Part shown: positions 48,652 through 57,687 of the stretch, piece after piece | Layout: each line of letters opens with the position of its first letter | Numbering within the stretch: the first letter of the stretch is position 1 | Assembly: GCF_900961225.1 (NCBI RefSeq) | Contig: NZ_CAAHFN010000098.1 | Location: 124,001 to 188,000 of the forward strand | DNA length: 64,000 bases | DNA from: Modicisalibacter radicis | Lineage (GTDB): Bacteria > Pseudomonadota > Gammaproteobacteria > Pseudomonadales > Halomonadaceae | Direction: 5' to 3' | Position numbers and translations under genes: made by a program | The notes under the pieces: model-generated | Seen by the model: only the letters and a program-made list of their open reading frames with translations | The model's database searches: none | Told to the model about the DNA's origin: nothing

Positions 48652-49893
48652 ATGACTTCGCTCTACCCGCGTGACGCCACGTCACATGGACGTTTCAATC
48701 TCGAACAGCAGCGCAAGCGCGCCAAGGAACTGCTCAAGGCGGCACGGGCCGACGACTCCGGGGCACTGGCGCGAATTCTTCGGTACATCCCGCCGCGCGA
48801 GTCGCCCTTGCAGCTCGCCGATGCCCAGTTCGTGATCGCTCGCGAGTGCGGCTTCCCCGGCTGGCGGAAACTCAAGGCGCATATCGAATCGCTCGATGCC
48901 GCACGGCGGCTGGCGAACGAACGCGGCGACCATGACAGGGCCACGCTGCACATTCGCTGTGGTTCGGATATCCAGCACAGCCTGCGCACCGCCGGCTTCG
49001 AAGGCGATTTCCTCGAGTTCTCCGATCCCTTCTGCCTGGGCCCGCTGCACGACCTGCCTCCCGTGGAGCTGGTGCGTATGCGGGCGCGCTTCCTGGCGGG
49101 AGTGTCCGGCATGACCGAGCGGGACGCCCGGGCCCGGCTGCACGAGAGCTATCACGTGCTGAACGACCTGGATCGCTATGAACGGATAGTGCTGTGGTTC
49201 GAGCACGACAGTTACGACCAGCTCCTGCTCGCCTATCTGCTGCATCGCCTGCGGCTGGACCCACCCCGGGCCGGGGTCGAGCTGGTCGCCGTTGAATCGA
49301 TTCCCGGCGTCGAGCGCTTCATCGGCATCGGTCAGCTTGCGCCGGACCTGCTGGCCTGGCTGTGGCGGCAGCGCCGACCGGTGGAGGCGTCGTTGCTCGC
49401 GCTGGGCGCCAGGGCCTGGGCGGCACTCACCGCCGACACGCCGGAACCGCTGAAGGCTCTGGTCGCTACCGGCACCCCGGCGCTGCCGATGATGGAGCGA
49501 GCACTCGCCCGCCATCTGCAGGAGCTGCCCGCGCCCGATACCGGTCTGAGCCTGACGGAGCGGCTTACGCTAGAGATCGTCCGCGACCACGGCCCCCTGC
49601 CGGTCGGCAAGACGTTCGCTTACCTGATGCGCGAGTACGAGCCGCTTCCCTACCTGGGGGATCTGATGTTCTGGTGGCTGCTGCAGCCGCTGATCGTGGC
49701 GCCCCGGCCAGCATTGGCGATCAGTGAAGCCCACGAGGAATGGCCTCACCGCCGCCTCGGCCTGACCGGTTTGGGGCATGACATCCTCGCGGGAAGCCGT
49801 CACTGGCTGGACTATGCCCCTGGCGGACGGTGGGTCGGCGGGATACGGATCGCGCCGCTGACGGGAAGCGACCCGACCAGACATGCGCAATGA
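48652..49893 (+). CDS. DUF1835-domain protein
   Basis: A 413-residue soluble protein. Residues 1-85 are helical and basic and resemble the ankyrin-repeat-associated N-terminus seen in several bacterial families (FNLEQQRKRAKELLKAARAD, RECGFPGWRKLKAHIES). The rest is a DUF1835 domain (LHIRCGSDIQHSLRTAGFEG, LEFSDPFCLGPLHDLPPVEL, ERIVLWFEHDSYDQLLLAYL) with a DUF3658-like end. The family has no known function. ATG 48652 with GGAGGG (48640-48645) decides the start over upstream in-frame codons. It stands alone. Confidence 0.87.
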   Translation: MTSLYPRDATSHGRFNLEQQRKRAKELLKAARADDSGALARILRYIPPRESPLQLADAQFVIARECGFPGWRKLKAHIESLDAARRLANERGDHDRATLHIRCGSDIQHSLRTAGFEGDFLEFSDPFCLGPLHDLPPVELVRMRARFLAGVSGMTERDARARLHESYHVLNDLDRYERIVLWFEHDSYDQLLLAYLLHRLRLDPPRAGVELVAVESIPGVERFIGIGQLAPDLLAWLWRQRRPVEASLLALGARAWAALTADTPEPLKALVATGTPALPMMERALARHLQELPAPDTGLSLTERLTLEIVRDHGPLPVGKTFAYLMREYEPLPYLGDLMFWWLLQPLIVAPRPALAISEAHEEWPHRRLGLTGLGHDILAGSRHWLDYAPGGRWVGGIRIAPLTGSDPTRHAQ

Positions 49894-49999
49894 GCTGAGC
49901 GCGGGCAGCGACAATGGACCGTGCCGTGTCATTATCGGGCCGTTCATTCGCCTGCTAGTCTGATTTGCACACCCTATCGAAGCCATAGGCAGGCCACTC

Positions 50000-50356
50000 A
50001 TGATTCACGACCCCAACGGGCGCATCTCGCTGCACCCGCACGACCGGCGGGTGCAGGTCTGGGCCGGCGATGCACTGATCGCCGACACTCGCAATGCCAT
50101 CGAACTGCGCGAAACCGGCTATCCGCCCCGGCAATACTTGCCACGGGAGGATGTGGCCATGCAGCGCCTGACCCGCACCGACAGCGTGACCCATTGCCCG
50201 TTCAAGGGCGATGCCAGCTACTACGCCATCGAGCTCGATGACGATACGCTTGCCGATGCTGCCTGGAGTTACGAGGCGCCGTTCGAGGCCGTCGCGGCTA
50301 TCCAGGGAAGGCTGGCGTTCGATTCGCCAGCGATCGAGGAACAGCTCGGCGATTGA
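50000..50356 (+). CDS. DUF427-domain protein
   Basis: A 118-residue protein with the DUF427 fold. Motifs: ISLHPHDRRVQVWAGDALIA, DTRNAIELRETGYPPRQYLP (with Arg residues), THCPFKGDASYYAIE near residue 64-78 (the family's T-x-C-P-x-K-G signature) and AWSYEAPFEAVAAIQGRLAF. The family is conserved but uncharacterised; a small-molecule-binding role is presumed by others. It is a single gene, convergent with the RND pump gene 39 bases away. Confidence 0.9.
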   Translation: MIHDPNGRISLHPHDRRVQVWAGDALIADTRNAIELRETGYPPRQYLPREDVAMQRLTRTDSVTHCPFKGDASYYAIELDDDTLADAAWSYEAPFEAVAAIQGRLAFDSPAIEEQLGD

Positions 50357-50395
50357 ACCCGTCGGGTCGGAAGCCATGCCTGCCGGAGGGCTCCC

Positions 50396-53300
50396 TCACG
50401 CCCGGTACTCGCCGCCCACCGGCTGGGCGATGGCCTGTGGCTCGCTGTGGCCCCGCTCGACCAGCTTGCGCAGCGCCACGTAGAACACCGGGGTCAGGAA
50501 CAGCCCGAACAGGGTCACGCCGAGCATGCCGGCGAACACCGTGATGCCCGTGATCGAGCGCACCTCGGCACCCGCGCCGGACGACAACACGAGCGGCACG
50601 GTGCCGGCGATGAAGGCGACCGAAGTCATGACGATTGGCCGCAGGCGCAGACGGCTGGCTTCCAGCGCCGCCTCGACGATGCTGCGCCCCTGCATCTCCA
50701 GTTCGCGGGCGAACTCGACGATCAGGATGGCGTTCTTGCACGCCAGCCCCATCAGCACCACCAGCCCGACCTGCACGAACACGTTGTTGTCGCCACTGGC
50801 CAGCCAGACTCCGAATAGCGCCGAGAGCATGCACATCGGCACGATCAGGATCACCGCCAACGGCAGTGTCCAGCTTTCATAGAGCGCGGCCAGCACCAGG
50901 AACGCCAGCAGCACCGCCAGCGGGAACACCACCAGTGCCGCGCCGCCCTGGGTGGATTGCTGGTAGCTCAGGTCGCTCCAGCCGATCCCCATCCCTGCCG
51001 GCAGGGTCTGTTCGGCGAGTGCCGTGACCGCGGCCATCGCCTCGCCCGACGACATCACGCGCGGATCGGCCTCGCCCAGCAGATCCGCGGCGGGGTAGCC
51101 GTTGAAGCGGATCACGGGGTCCGGGCCATAGGTCTGGCGGATGTCGACCATGGAGCCCACCGGCACCATCTCGCCCGCGGCGTTGCGCGTGCGCAGGTTG
51201 GCGATGTCCGACACGTCGTCGCGGAACGGACCGTCCGCCTGCGCGATCACCTGCCAGGTGCGACCGAACATGTTGAAGTCGTTGACGTAGGCGGAGCCGA
51301 GGTAGGTCTGCAGGGTGTCGAACAGCTCGGTCAGGGGCACGCCCTGCGCCTTGGCTTTCTCGCGGTCGACATGGGCGTCGAGCTGCGGCACGTTGGCCTG
51401 GTAGCTGCTGATCGGATAGCCGAGCCCCGGTGTCTGCGCCGCCGCGCCCTGGAACGCCTGCACGGCGTTCTGCAGCTTGCCGTAGCCCAGTCGCGTGCGG
51501 TCCTCGACGAACAGCGACCAGCCCGAGCCGTTGCCCAGTCCCTGGATCGGTGGCGGCATGAACGCGAAGGTGAAGCCTTCCTGGATCGTCGCGAACTTCT
51601 GGTTGAGCTCGGCGGTGATCTCCTCGGCCGTGCGCGAGCGCTCGCTGAAGGGATCGAGGGTGAAGAAGACCACTCCATTGTTCGGCGTGTTGGTGAACTG
51701 CAACGGGTTGAGGCCTGGAAACGCGACTTCGCTGGCGACCCCATCGGTCTCGTTGGCCAGCGCCGCCATCTTCTTGAGCACCTCGTCGGTGCGCTCGATC
51801 GAAGCGCCCTCGGGCATCTTCACGCCGGCGATCACGTACAGCTTGTCCTGCACCGGAATGAAGCCCGCGGGCACGGTCTTGAACATCAGGCCAGCGCCCA
51901 CCAGCAGCACCGCGTAGACCAGGAACACGGCGCCGCGACGGCCGAGCGTGTGCGACACGGCACTCTCGTAGCGCGAGGAACTGCGGTTGAAGAAACGGTT
52001 GAACGGGCGGAACAGCCAGCCGAAGAGCCGGTCGATCAGTCGCGAGGCCCGGTCCCTGGGCGCGTCGTGCGACTTGAGCAGGATGGCTGCCAGGGCCGGC
52101 GACAGGGTCAGTGAATTGATTGCCGAGATCACCGTGGAGATAGCGATGGTGACGGCGAACTGCTTGTAGAACTGGCCGGTGACCCCGGTCAAGAATGCCA
52201 TCGGCACGAACACCGCGCACAGCACCAGCGCGATAGCGACGATCGGCCCGCTGACCTCCTTCATCGCCAGGTGCGCGGCCTCCAGCGGCGTGGCGCCGAG
52301 CTCGATGTGGCGCTCGACGTTTTCGACCACCACGATGGCATCGTCGACGACGATGCCGATCGCCAGTACCAGGCCGAACAGCGTCAGCGTATTGATCGAG
52401 AAGCCCAGCACGTAGAGCACCGCGAACGTTCCCACCACCGAGACCGGCACCGCCAGCAGCGGAATGATCGAGGCGCGCCAGGTCTGCAGGAACAGGATCA
52501 CCACCAGCACCACCAGCAGCGTGGCTTCCAGCAGCGTGGCGACGACCGACTCGATCGAGTCGCGAACGAAGATCGTGGTGTCGTAGATCGACTCGATCTC
52601 GACCCCGGGCGGGAGCGAAGGGCGCAGCTCAGCCATCTTGGCGACGACGTTGTCGCGGATCTCCAGCGCATTCGCGCCCGGCGACTGGAAGATACCGATG
52701 GCAGCGGCATTCTTGCCGTCGAGGCGCGCACGCAGCGTATAGTCGCCGGCGGCGAGCTCGATGCGGGCGACATCGGCCAGGCGCACCAGCTCGCCGTCGG
52801 CACCGGACTTCAGCACGATATCGCCGAACTCCTCGGCGGTCTCCAGCCGGCCCTTGGTGTTGATCGGCAGCAGGAAATCGCTGCCGTTCGCCATCGGCTC
52901 GGCTCCGAGCTGGCCGGCGGAGACCTGGACGTTCTGCTCGCGCACCGCCCGCAGCACGTCGCTCGCTGTCATGCCGCGCGCGGCGATGCGGTCGGGGTCC
53001 AGCCACAGGCGCATCGCGTAGTCGCCGCCGCCGAAGAGTTGCGCGTCGCCGACGCCGTTGATCTTCGCCAGTTCGTCCTTCACGTGCAGCCGCATGTAGT
53101 TGCGCAGGTACAGCGAGTCGTAACGACCGTCGCTGGAGGTCAGGTGCACCACCATCAGGAATACCGGCGACTGCTTCTGCGTGGTGATGCCCTGGCGGCG
53201 CACGTCCTCGGGCAGCCGCGCCTGCGCCTGGGCCACGCGGTTCTGCACCCGTACCGCGGCCTCGTCGGGGTCGGTGCCGGGCTTGAACGTCGCGGTGATC

Positions 53301-53572
53301 TGCAGCACGCCGTCGGAGCCGGCAACGGACTTGATGTACATCATGTCCTCGACGCCGTTGATGGCTTCCTCGAGTGGCGTCGCCACGGTCTCGGCGATCA
53401 CCTTCGGGTTGGCGCCGGGATACACGGTGCGCACGACCACCGACGGAGGCACTACCTCGGGATATTCGCTGATCGGCAACAGTGGCAGCGCGATCAGGCC
53501 GGAAATGAAAATGACCAGCGACAGCACCGCGGCGAAGATCGGCCGGTCGACGAAAAACTTGGCGAAGTCCAT
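50396..53572 (-). CDS. RND multidrug efflux permease (AcrB/MexF-like, HAE1)
   Basis: A 1058-residue inner-membrane proton antiporter of normal HAE1 length. It opens MDFAKFFVDRPIFAAVLSLV, with the porter and funnel domains in two repeats and twelve helices. The proton-relay aspartates lie in GIVVDDAIVVVENVERHIEL near residue 405-424, and the second-half Lys in GLACKNAILIVEFARELE near 938. FRDDVSDI and PAGMGIGWSDLSYQQ are MexF/OqxB-type segments. It forms a tripartite pump with the membrane-fusion protein encoded upstream (63 bases). No outer-membrane channel gene is adjacent, so a distant TolC/OprM must be used. Drug range unknown. Confidence 0.94.
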   Translation of the reverse strand: MDFAKFFVDRPIFAAVLSLVIFISGLIALPLLPISEYPEVVPPSVVVRTVYPGANPKVIAETVATPLEEAINGVEDMMYIKSVAGSDGVLQITATFKPGTDPDEAAVRVQNRVAQAQARLPEDVRRQGITTQKQSPVFLMVVHLTSSDGRYDSLYLRNYMRLHVKDELAKINGVGDAQLFGGGDYAMRLWLDPDRIAARGMTASDVLRAVREQNVQVSAGQLGAEPMANGSDFLLPINTKGRLETAEEFGDIVLKSGADGELVRLADVARIELAAGDYTLRARLDGKNAAAIGIFQSPGANALEIRDNVVAKMAELRPSLPPGVEIESIYDTTIFVRDSIESVVATLLEATLLVVLVVILFLQTWRASIIPLLAVPVSVVGTFAVLYVLGFSINTLTLFGLVLAIGIVVDDAIVVVENVERHIELGATPLEAAHLAMKEVSGPIVAIALVLCAVFVPMAFLTGVTGQFYKQFAVTIAISTVISAINSLTLSPALAAILLKSHDAPRDRASRLIDRLFGWLFRPFNRFFNRSSSRYESAVSHTLGRRGAVFLVYAVLLVGAGLMFKTVPAGFIPVQDKLYVIAGVKMPEGASIERTDEVLKKMAALANETDGVASEVAFPGLNPLQFTNTPNNGVVFFTLDPFSERSRTAEEITAELNQKFATIQEGFTFAFMPPPIQGLGNGSGWSLFVEDRTRLGYGKLQNAVQAFQGAAAQTPGLGYPISSYQANVPQLDAHVDREKAKAQGVPLTELFDTLQTYLGSAYVNDFNMFGRTWQVIAQADGPFRDDVSDIANLRTRNAAGEMVPVGSMVDIRQTYGPDPVIRFNGYPAADLLGEADPRVMSSGEAMAAVTALAEQTLPAGMGIGWSDLSYQQSTQGGAALVVFPLAVLLAFLVLAALYESWTLPLAVILIVPMCMLSALFGVWLASGDNNVFVQVGLVVLMGLACKNAILIVEFARELEMQGRSIVEAALEASRLRLRPIVMTSVAFIAGTVPLVLSSGAGAEVRSITGITVFAGMLGVTLFGLFLTPVFYVALRKLVERGHSEPQAIAQPVGGEYRA

Positions 53573-53635
53573 GGGACATTACTCCATCGTCGGCCCGGGC
53601 CTTGCCCCGAGCCGGAGACACACGTCATGCGGTCG

Positions 53636-54835
53636 TCAATGAGCCGCTGAGAGATCCATCGAAGGCTTGGAATCGCGCATGGCGACGCCTTGCGCGGCCA
53701 CCGGCATGCCGGGGAAGAAGATCCGCTGCACGCCGTTCACCACGACGCGATCGCCGCTTTCGAGCCCGGACTCCACCACCCGCAGGCCATCGACCATGCG
53801 GCCGGGCTGGATGTCCTTGCGTACCGCCAGTCCATGCTCGTCCACGACGTAGACGAACTTGCGATCCTGATCGGTCAGTACCGCCTTGTCGTCGATCAGC
53901 AGCGCCCGGTCGTCGCTGCCGCCGCGCAGCTGCACGCGGGCGAACATGCCCGGGGCGAAGTGGCCGTCGCGGTTGTCGAGTACGGCACGCATCAGGATGG
54001 TGCCGGCCGCCGTGTTCAATTGATTGTCGACGAAGTCCACCTGGCCCTCGTAGGGGTAGCCGCTGTCCGTGGCCAGGCCGATCCGCACCGGCGTACGCTC
54101 GTCACGCGAACTGCGACGCTCGCCGGAACGGGCCAGCGCGTCGTAACGCAAATAGCTCTGCTCGTCGGCGTAGAAGTGCACATGAACCCGATCCATCGAC
54201 ACGATGGTCGTCAGCGACGAGGCTTCGGATACCAGGTTGCCGGCGGTGACCAGCGCGCGGCCGGTGCGCCCGGCGATCGGCGCGCGTACCTCGGTGTAGG
54301 CCATGTTCAGGCTAGCCCTCGCCACCCCCGCCCGCGATGCCAGCACCTCGGCCGCCGCTTGTGCAGCGGTGGCGCGGCGCTGGTCGAGTTCCTCGCGGGC
54401 GATGGCGCGGCTCCTGGCCAGGGTCTCGGCCCTGGCCACCTGGGCGCGGGCCAGTTCGGCATTCGCCTCGGCGCGCTCGAGATCGGCTTCGGCCCGGTCC
54501 AGCTCCGCCTGGTAGGGGCGCTGATCGATGACGAACAGCACATCGCCTGCCTCGACCAGTTGCCCTTCGGTGTAGTTGATGCGTTCGATGTAGCCGTCGA
54601 CGCGCGGGCGCAGCTCGACCGTTTCGACCGCCTCGACATGACCGGTGAATTCGTCCCAGTAACGCACATCCTGCACCAGCACTTCGGCCACGCTGACCTC
54701 GGGCGGCGGCGGGGCCTGCTGGGTACTTTCCGCCTGGGTGTCGCAACCCGCGAGCAGGGCCAGCCCCAGCAGTGCGGGAATCGTCAGCGTCGCGCGCGAT
54801 GAACGCAACGAATGGAACATCTTGTGGACGTTCAT
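53636..54835 (-). CDS. RND efflux periplasmic adaptor lipoprotein (membrane fusion protein)
   Basis: A 399-residue MFP. A lipoprotein signal ends at LLGLALLAG-C31 (lipobox). The biotinyl-lipoyl, alpha-helical hairpin and beta-barrel domains follow: HVEAVETVELRPRVDGYIER near residue 66-85, a long Glu/Ala/Arg coiled-coil (RAEADLERAEANAELARAQV) near 117-136, and RAPIAGRTGRALVTAGNLV near 172. It bridges the RND permease and the outer-membrane channel. ATG 54835 is chosen; the extension to 54955 enters the promoter region. First gene of the pump operon, divergent from a LysR gene. Confidence 0.93.
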   Translation of the reverse strand: MNVHKMFHSLRSSRATLTIPALLGLALLAGCDTQAESTQQAPPPPEVSVAEVLVQDVRYWDEFTGHVEAVETVELRPRVDGYIERINYTEGQLVEAGDVLFVIDQRPYQAELDRAEADLERAEANAELARAQVARAETLARSRAIAREELDQRRATAAQAAAEVLASRAGVARASLNMAYTEVRAPIAGRTGRALVTAGNLVSEASSLTTIVSMDRVHVHFYADEQSYLRYDALARSGERRSSRDERTPVRIGLATDSGYPYEGQVDFVDNQLNTAAGTILMRAVLDNRDGHFAPGMFARVQLRGGSDDRALLIDDKAVLTDQDRKFVYVVDEHGLAVRKDIQPGRMVDGLRVVESGLESGDRVVVNGVQRIFFPGMPVAAQGVAMRDSKPSMDLSAAH

Positions 54836-54988
54836 GGGCGGGCCTCTATGAAGGAGTCGCTTATCGGTACCAGCGCCAGCCGGCTCGTGGCGGGCATAGA
54901 GTCGCCGTGTCCCCGGTTGCGGAAATGATCGCCGGGGTACGGAGAAAATCGACAATCGGCGTGGATGAAGCGAGAGATTAAATCGGTT

Positions 54989-55011
54989 AACCCGACTTGA
55001 TTAGTCGGGTT
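54989..55011. promoter_or_regulatory. Inverted repeat in RND/LysR divergent promoter region
   Basis: Perfect 9-base arms AACCCGACT (54989-54997) and AGTCGGGTT (55003-55011) are separated by 5 bases (TGATT). It lies between the divergent pump operon (start 54835) and the lysR gene (start 55102). It fits a LysR-type binding site controlling both genes; a leader hairpin is the alternative. Confidence 0.65.
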
Positions 55012-55101
55012 TGGAGGGAAATACTGTTCCAGTGGCGGGATAGTCCGTGTGCCCGTTGCCCGGCGGTACTCCTCAGGACCATGCACGGCAAGGACAACAC
55101 T

Positions 55102-56088
55102 ATGGTGCAGGATCTCAACGACGCCTTGATCTTCGCCAAGGTCGTGGAGCAGGGCAGTTTTACCGCCGCCTCGAAGCTGCTGGGCATACCCAAGACCACG
55201 GTGAGCCGCAAGATTCAGGGGCTCGAACAGCGCCTGGGCGCGCGTTTGCTGCAGCGCACTACGCGTCGGCTGAGCCTCACCGAGGCCGGTGGCGTCTACT
55301 ACGAATACTGCAATCGGATTACCCAGGACTTGAGCGAGGCGGAAAGCGCCGTACACCAGCTCGAGGGCAGCCCGCGCGGCTGGCTACGGGTCACCGCACC
55401 GTTCACCATGTGCACGGAATTCACCTCGACGCTGGTCCGCGACTTTCGCGAGCTCTATCCCGAGGTCAGGATCGACCTGGTGCTGTCGAACGAGCACCTC
55501 GACCTGGTCGCCCACCAGATCGACGTGGCGCTGCGGGTCGGCAACCTGCCGGATTCCAGCCTGGTGGCCCGGCCACTGGCGCGCTATCGCTCGTTCGTGT
55601 ATGCCAGCGAGCGCTATATCGCCCGTCATGGAGCGCCGCGCACGCCCGCCGAGCTGGCCCATCATCCGGTACTGGCGAAGAGCGCCGACCGGCGCAGCCA
55701 GCGCTACTTCTGGCAACTGCACAAGGGCACGCACCGCGAAGAGGCCATGGTCGAGCCTATTGCCGTGGCCAACGATCCATTCGTGCTGCGCCGCCTGCTC
55801 GTCGAGGGCCACGGCCTGATGCTGGCCAGCGAGATCGTGGCGTGCTGGGGGCCGGAGGGAGAGCAATTGCATCGCGTGCTGGAAGGCTGGGAGGGGCCGG
55901 AAACCGAGCTCAACGCGGTGTTCCCCAGCGGCAAGCTGATCTCGCCCAAGGTGCGCAGCTTCGTCGACATGGTCGCAGAGCGCATCCAGGTCGACAGCGA
56001 TTTCAGCAGCGAACAGTGGCAGCTGCCGGCCGTGGCCAACGAGACGGTTGCCGATGAAAACGTCGAGGTCATGGGCGAGATGGCCTGA
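55102..56088 (+). CDS. LysR-family regulator, probable controller of the RND pump
   Basis: A 328-residue LysR regulator. HTH at residues 4-62 (LNDALIFAKVVEQGSFTAAS, LLGIPKTTVSRKIQGLEQRL, LLQRTTRRLSLTEAG). Effector domain starts WLRVTAPFTMCTEF. The C-terminal ~25 residues are acidic and beyond the usual end of the family. ATG 55102 follows AAGGACAACACT. It is divergent from the MFP/RND operon with a symmetric site between, the MexT-like arrangement. Inducer unknown. Confidence 0.9.
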   Translation: MVQDLNDALIFAKVVEQGSFTAASKLLGIPKTTVSRKIQGLEQRLGARLLQRTTRRLSLTEAGGVYYEYCNRITQDLSEAESAVHQLEGSPRGWLRVTAPFTMCTEFTSTLVRDFRELYPEVRIDLVLSNEHLDLVAHQIDVALRVGNLPDSSLVARPLARYRSFVYASERYIARHGAPRTPAELAHHPVLAKSADRRSQRYFWQLHKGTHREEAMVEPIAVANDPFVLRRLLVEGHGLMLASEIVACWGPEGEQLHRVLEGWEGPETELNAVFPSGKLISPKVRSFVDMVAERIQVDSDFSSEQWQLPAVANETVADENVEVMGEMA

Positions 56089-56278
56089 GCGGGTGCTTCG
56101 CGGTCTTCCTGCTCAACCTGAGGACAGATCAGGGTTTCATCGCTTGCCGTATGAACAATGTCCCAGCCGCCGGTTGCCGGCTGTCTTTGGGGCTGATGTG
56201 CTTCACCCCGGAGATGGCTTGGCGAGGGCAGCCGGGTTCCTGCCCGTACAATCCCTCGAGACGACGGCCCAGTAGCCG

Positions 56279-57187
56279 CTATGCCTCGAGCCATCTCGCC
56301 CCGGTCGATTCACAGGAAACTTGCCACAGCCGCTCGGCGACGGCCCGATCCCGACCAACGTCAGCGATATGAGCGCGTCCGGGCGCACCGCGCGTCTCGG
56401 CGATACCGGCGGGGCCGATGTAGTCGCCGGGGCGAACGTCGTCGGCGATGGCCGCGTGGAGGGTGGGGCGCGCGCCCTCGGTCGCGGTCTGGGTAATGAA
56501 TGGCATCAGCACCCTGAAGAGGCGTCCCACCAGGGCGCGGCTCTTGACGCCATGATCGAACAGCGCCGTGCGCGAGAGCCCGGGGTGCGCCGCCAGGCTG
56601 GTCAGCCCCCAGTCATTGTCAGTGCTGTGACGCTGAAGCGCCTGGCTGAACAGCAGCATGGCGAGCTTGGATTGGCGGTAGGCGCGCCACGGGTTGTAGC
56701 GATGTTCGCCGTGCAGGTCGTCGAAGTCGATGTGCCCGCCACGGTGCGCCAGGCTTGAAAGCTGCACGACACGCGGCGCCGGTGCCGCCAGCAGCGGGGG
56801 AAGCAGCAGGCTGGTGAGCAGGAAATGGCCCAGGTAGTTGACGCCTAACTGGCGCTCGAAGCCGTCGCGGGTCAATTCCCGCCCCGGCAATGCCATGATG
56901 CCGGCATTGTTGATCAGCCCGTCCAGCGCGGCCTCGCTGGCGCGCAGGCGGGCGGCGAAATCGCGCACCGAATCCAGGCTGTCCAGATCGAGCGGCTCGA
57001 AACGCACATCCGCCCCCGGGCTGTCGTTGCGCAGCGCATCGACCGCCGCGTGTCCCTTCTCGGGATTGCGCGCCGCCACGATGACCCGGTACTTCCGGCG
57101 GAGCAGCCCGTCCGCGGTAGCCAGGCCCAGGCCGGTGTTGGCGCCGGTGACGACCGCCAGTGGCGATCGGTCATCGCGGTCTGTCAT
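56279..57187 (-). CDS. SDR-family oxidoreductase (retinol dehydrogenase/WWOX-like)
   Basis: A 302-residue SDR of the extended-loop RDH/WWOX-like subgroup. Motifs: AVVTGANTGLGLATADGLL near residue 11-29, VAARNPEKG (adenosine site), LDLDSLDSVRDFAARL, INNAGIMALP, VNYLGHFLLT, RVVQLSSLAHR and catalytic YRQSKLAMLLF. ATG 57187 is chosen; the frame runs open to 57652 only through the next gene. It lies 8 bases after the ABM monooxygenase gene and is co-directional, so the pair may be an operon. Substrate not predictable. Confidence 0.88.
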   Translation of the reverse strand: MTDRDDRSPLAVVTGANTGLGLATADGLLRRKYRVIVAARNPEKGHAAVDALRNDSPGADVRFEPLDLDSLDSVRDFAARLRASEAALDGLINNAGIMALPGRELTRDGFERQLGVNYLGHFLLTSLLLPPLLAAPAPRVVQLSSLAHRGGHIDFDDLHGEHRYNPWRAYRQSKLAMLLFSQALQRHSTDNDWGLTSLAAHPGLSRTALFDHGVKSRALVGRLFRVLMPFITQTATEGARPTLHAAIADDVRPGDYIGPAGIAETRGAPGRAHIADVGRDRAVAERLWQVSCESTGARWLEA

Positions 57188-57195
57188 GAGGGTGT

Positions 57196-57528
57196 TCAGG
57201 TGTTGCCCGCATCGCCGATGGTCTGGATGACCTCGAAGCCCTCGAACTTCGGCGGGCCGAGATACAGCCCCTCGCGGCGACTCTGGCCGGCATTGGCGTG
57301 CGCGGCGCGGAAGGCTTCGGAGTGCGTCCAGGCCTCGAAATCCTCGCGCGAACGCCAGAGGGTATGGGAGGCGTAGAGCACGTGATCCTCCTCCGCGGGG
57401 CCGCGCAGCATGTGAAACTCGACGAAACCGGGCAGGCCCTGCAGGTGGGTCTCCCGCTCCAGCCAGATCTGTTCGAACTCGTCCACCCTCTCGGGATTGA
57501 CCCGGAAACGATTCATGGCGATGAACAC
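57196..57528 (-). CDS. Antibiotic biosynthesis monooxygenase (ABM)/heme-degrading HmoB-like protein
   Basis: A 110-residue dimeric ABM-fold protein. Features: FIAMNRFRVNPERVDEFEQI, LPGFVEFHMLRG, LYASHTLWRSREDFEAW and HSEAFRAAHANAG. The N-R-F...W...S-x-x-F-x-x-H-x-x pattern is that of the IsdG/HmoA-HmoB heme monooxygenase branch, in which Asn, Trp and His line the heme site; all three are present here. The start is GTG 57528, preceded by AGGAG at 8 bases. It is followed by an SDR gene 8 bases downstream. Heme degradation is possible but unproven. Confidence 0.85.
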   Translation of the reverse strand: MFIAMNRFRVNPERVDEFEQIWLERETHLQGLPGFVEFHMLRGPAEEDHVLYASHTLWRSREDFEAWTHSEAFRAAHANAGQSRREGLYLGPPKFEGFEVIQTIGDAGNT

Positions 57529-57687
57529 GGTACACGCTCCTCGTGGCGAATTGATAGGCATTCTCACATGATGCCATCTTACCTGATAAGGGGCCAGATG
57601 GCGCAGGCTGGTTGTCCTGCCTTGTGCCGGCCATCATCTGGCGAGTGTGCAACCCCCTGGCCGGCGAGACTGGGTTTCGCGACGGTT

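Noticed and set aside
52271..53650. Long plus-strand frame opposite the RND permease gene
   Set aside because: Low-complexity His/Gln/Arg/Val composition, no ribosome site and no recognisable fold; the opposite strand holds a full-length RND protein.
57188..57652. N-terminal extension of the SDR at 56279-57187
   Set aside because: It runs through the ABM monooxygenase gene in another frame; SDR homology begins at 57187.
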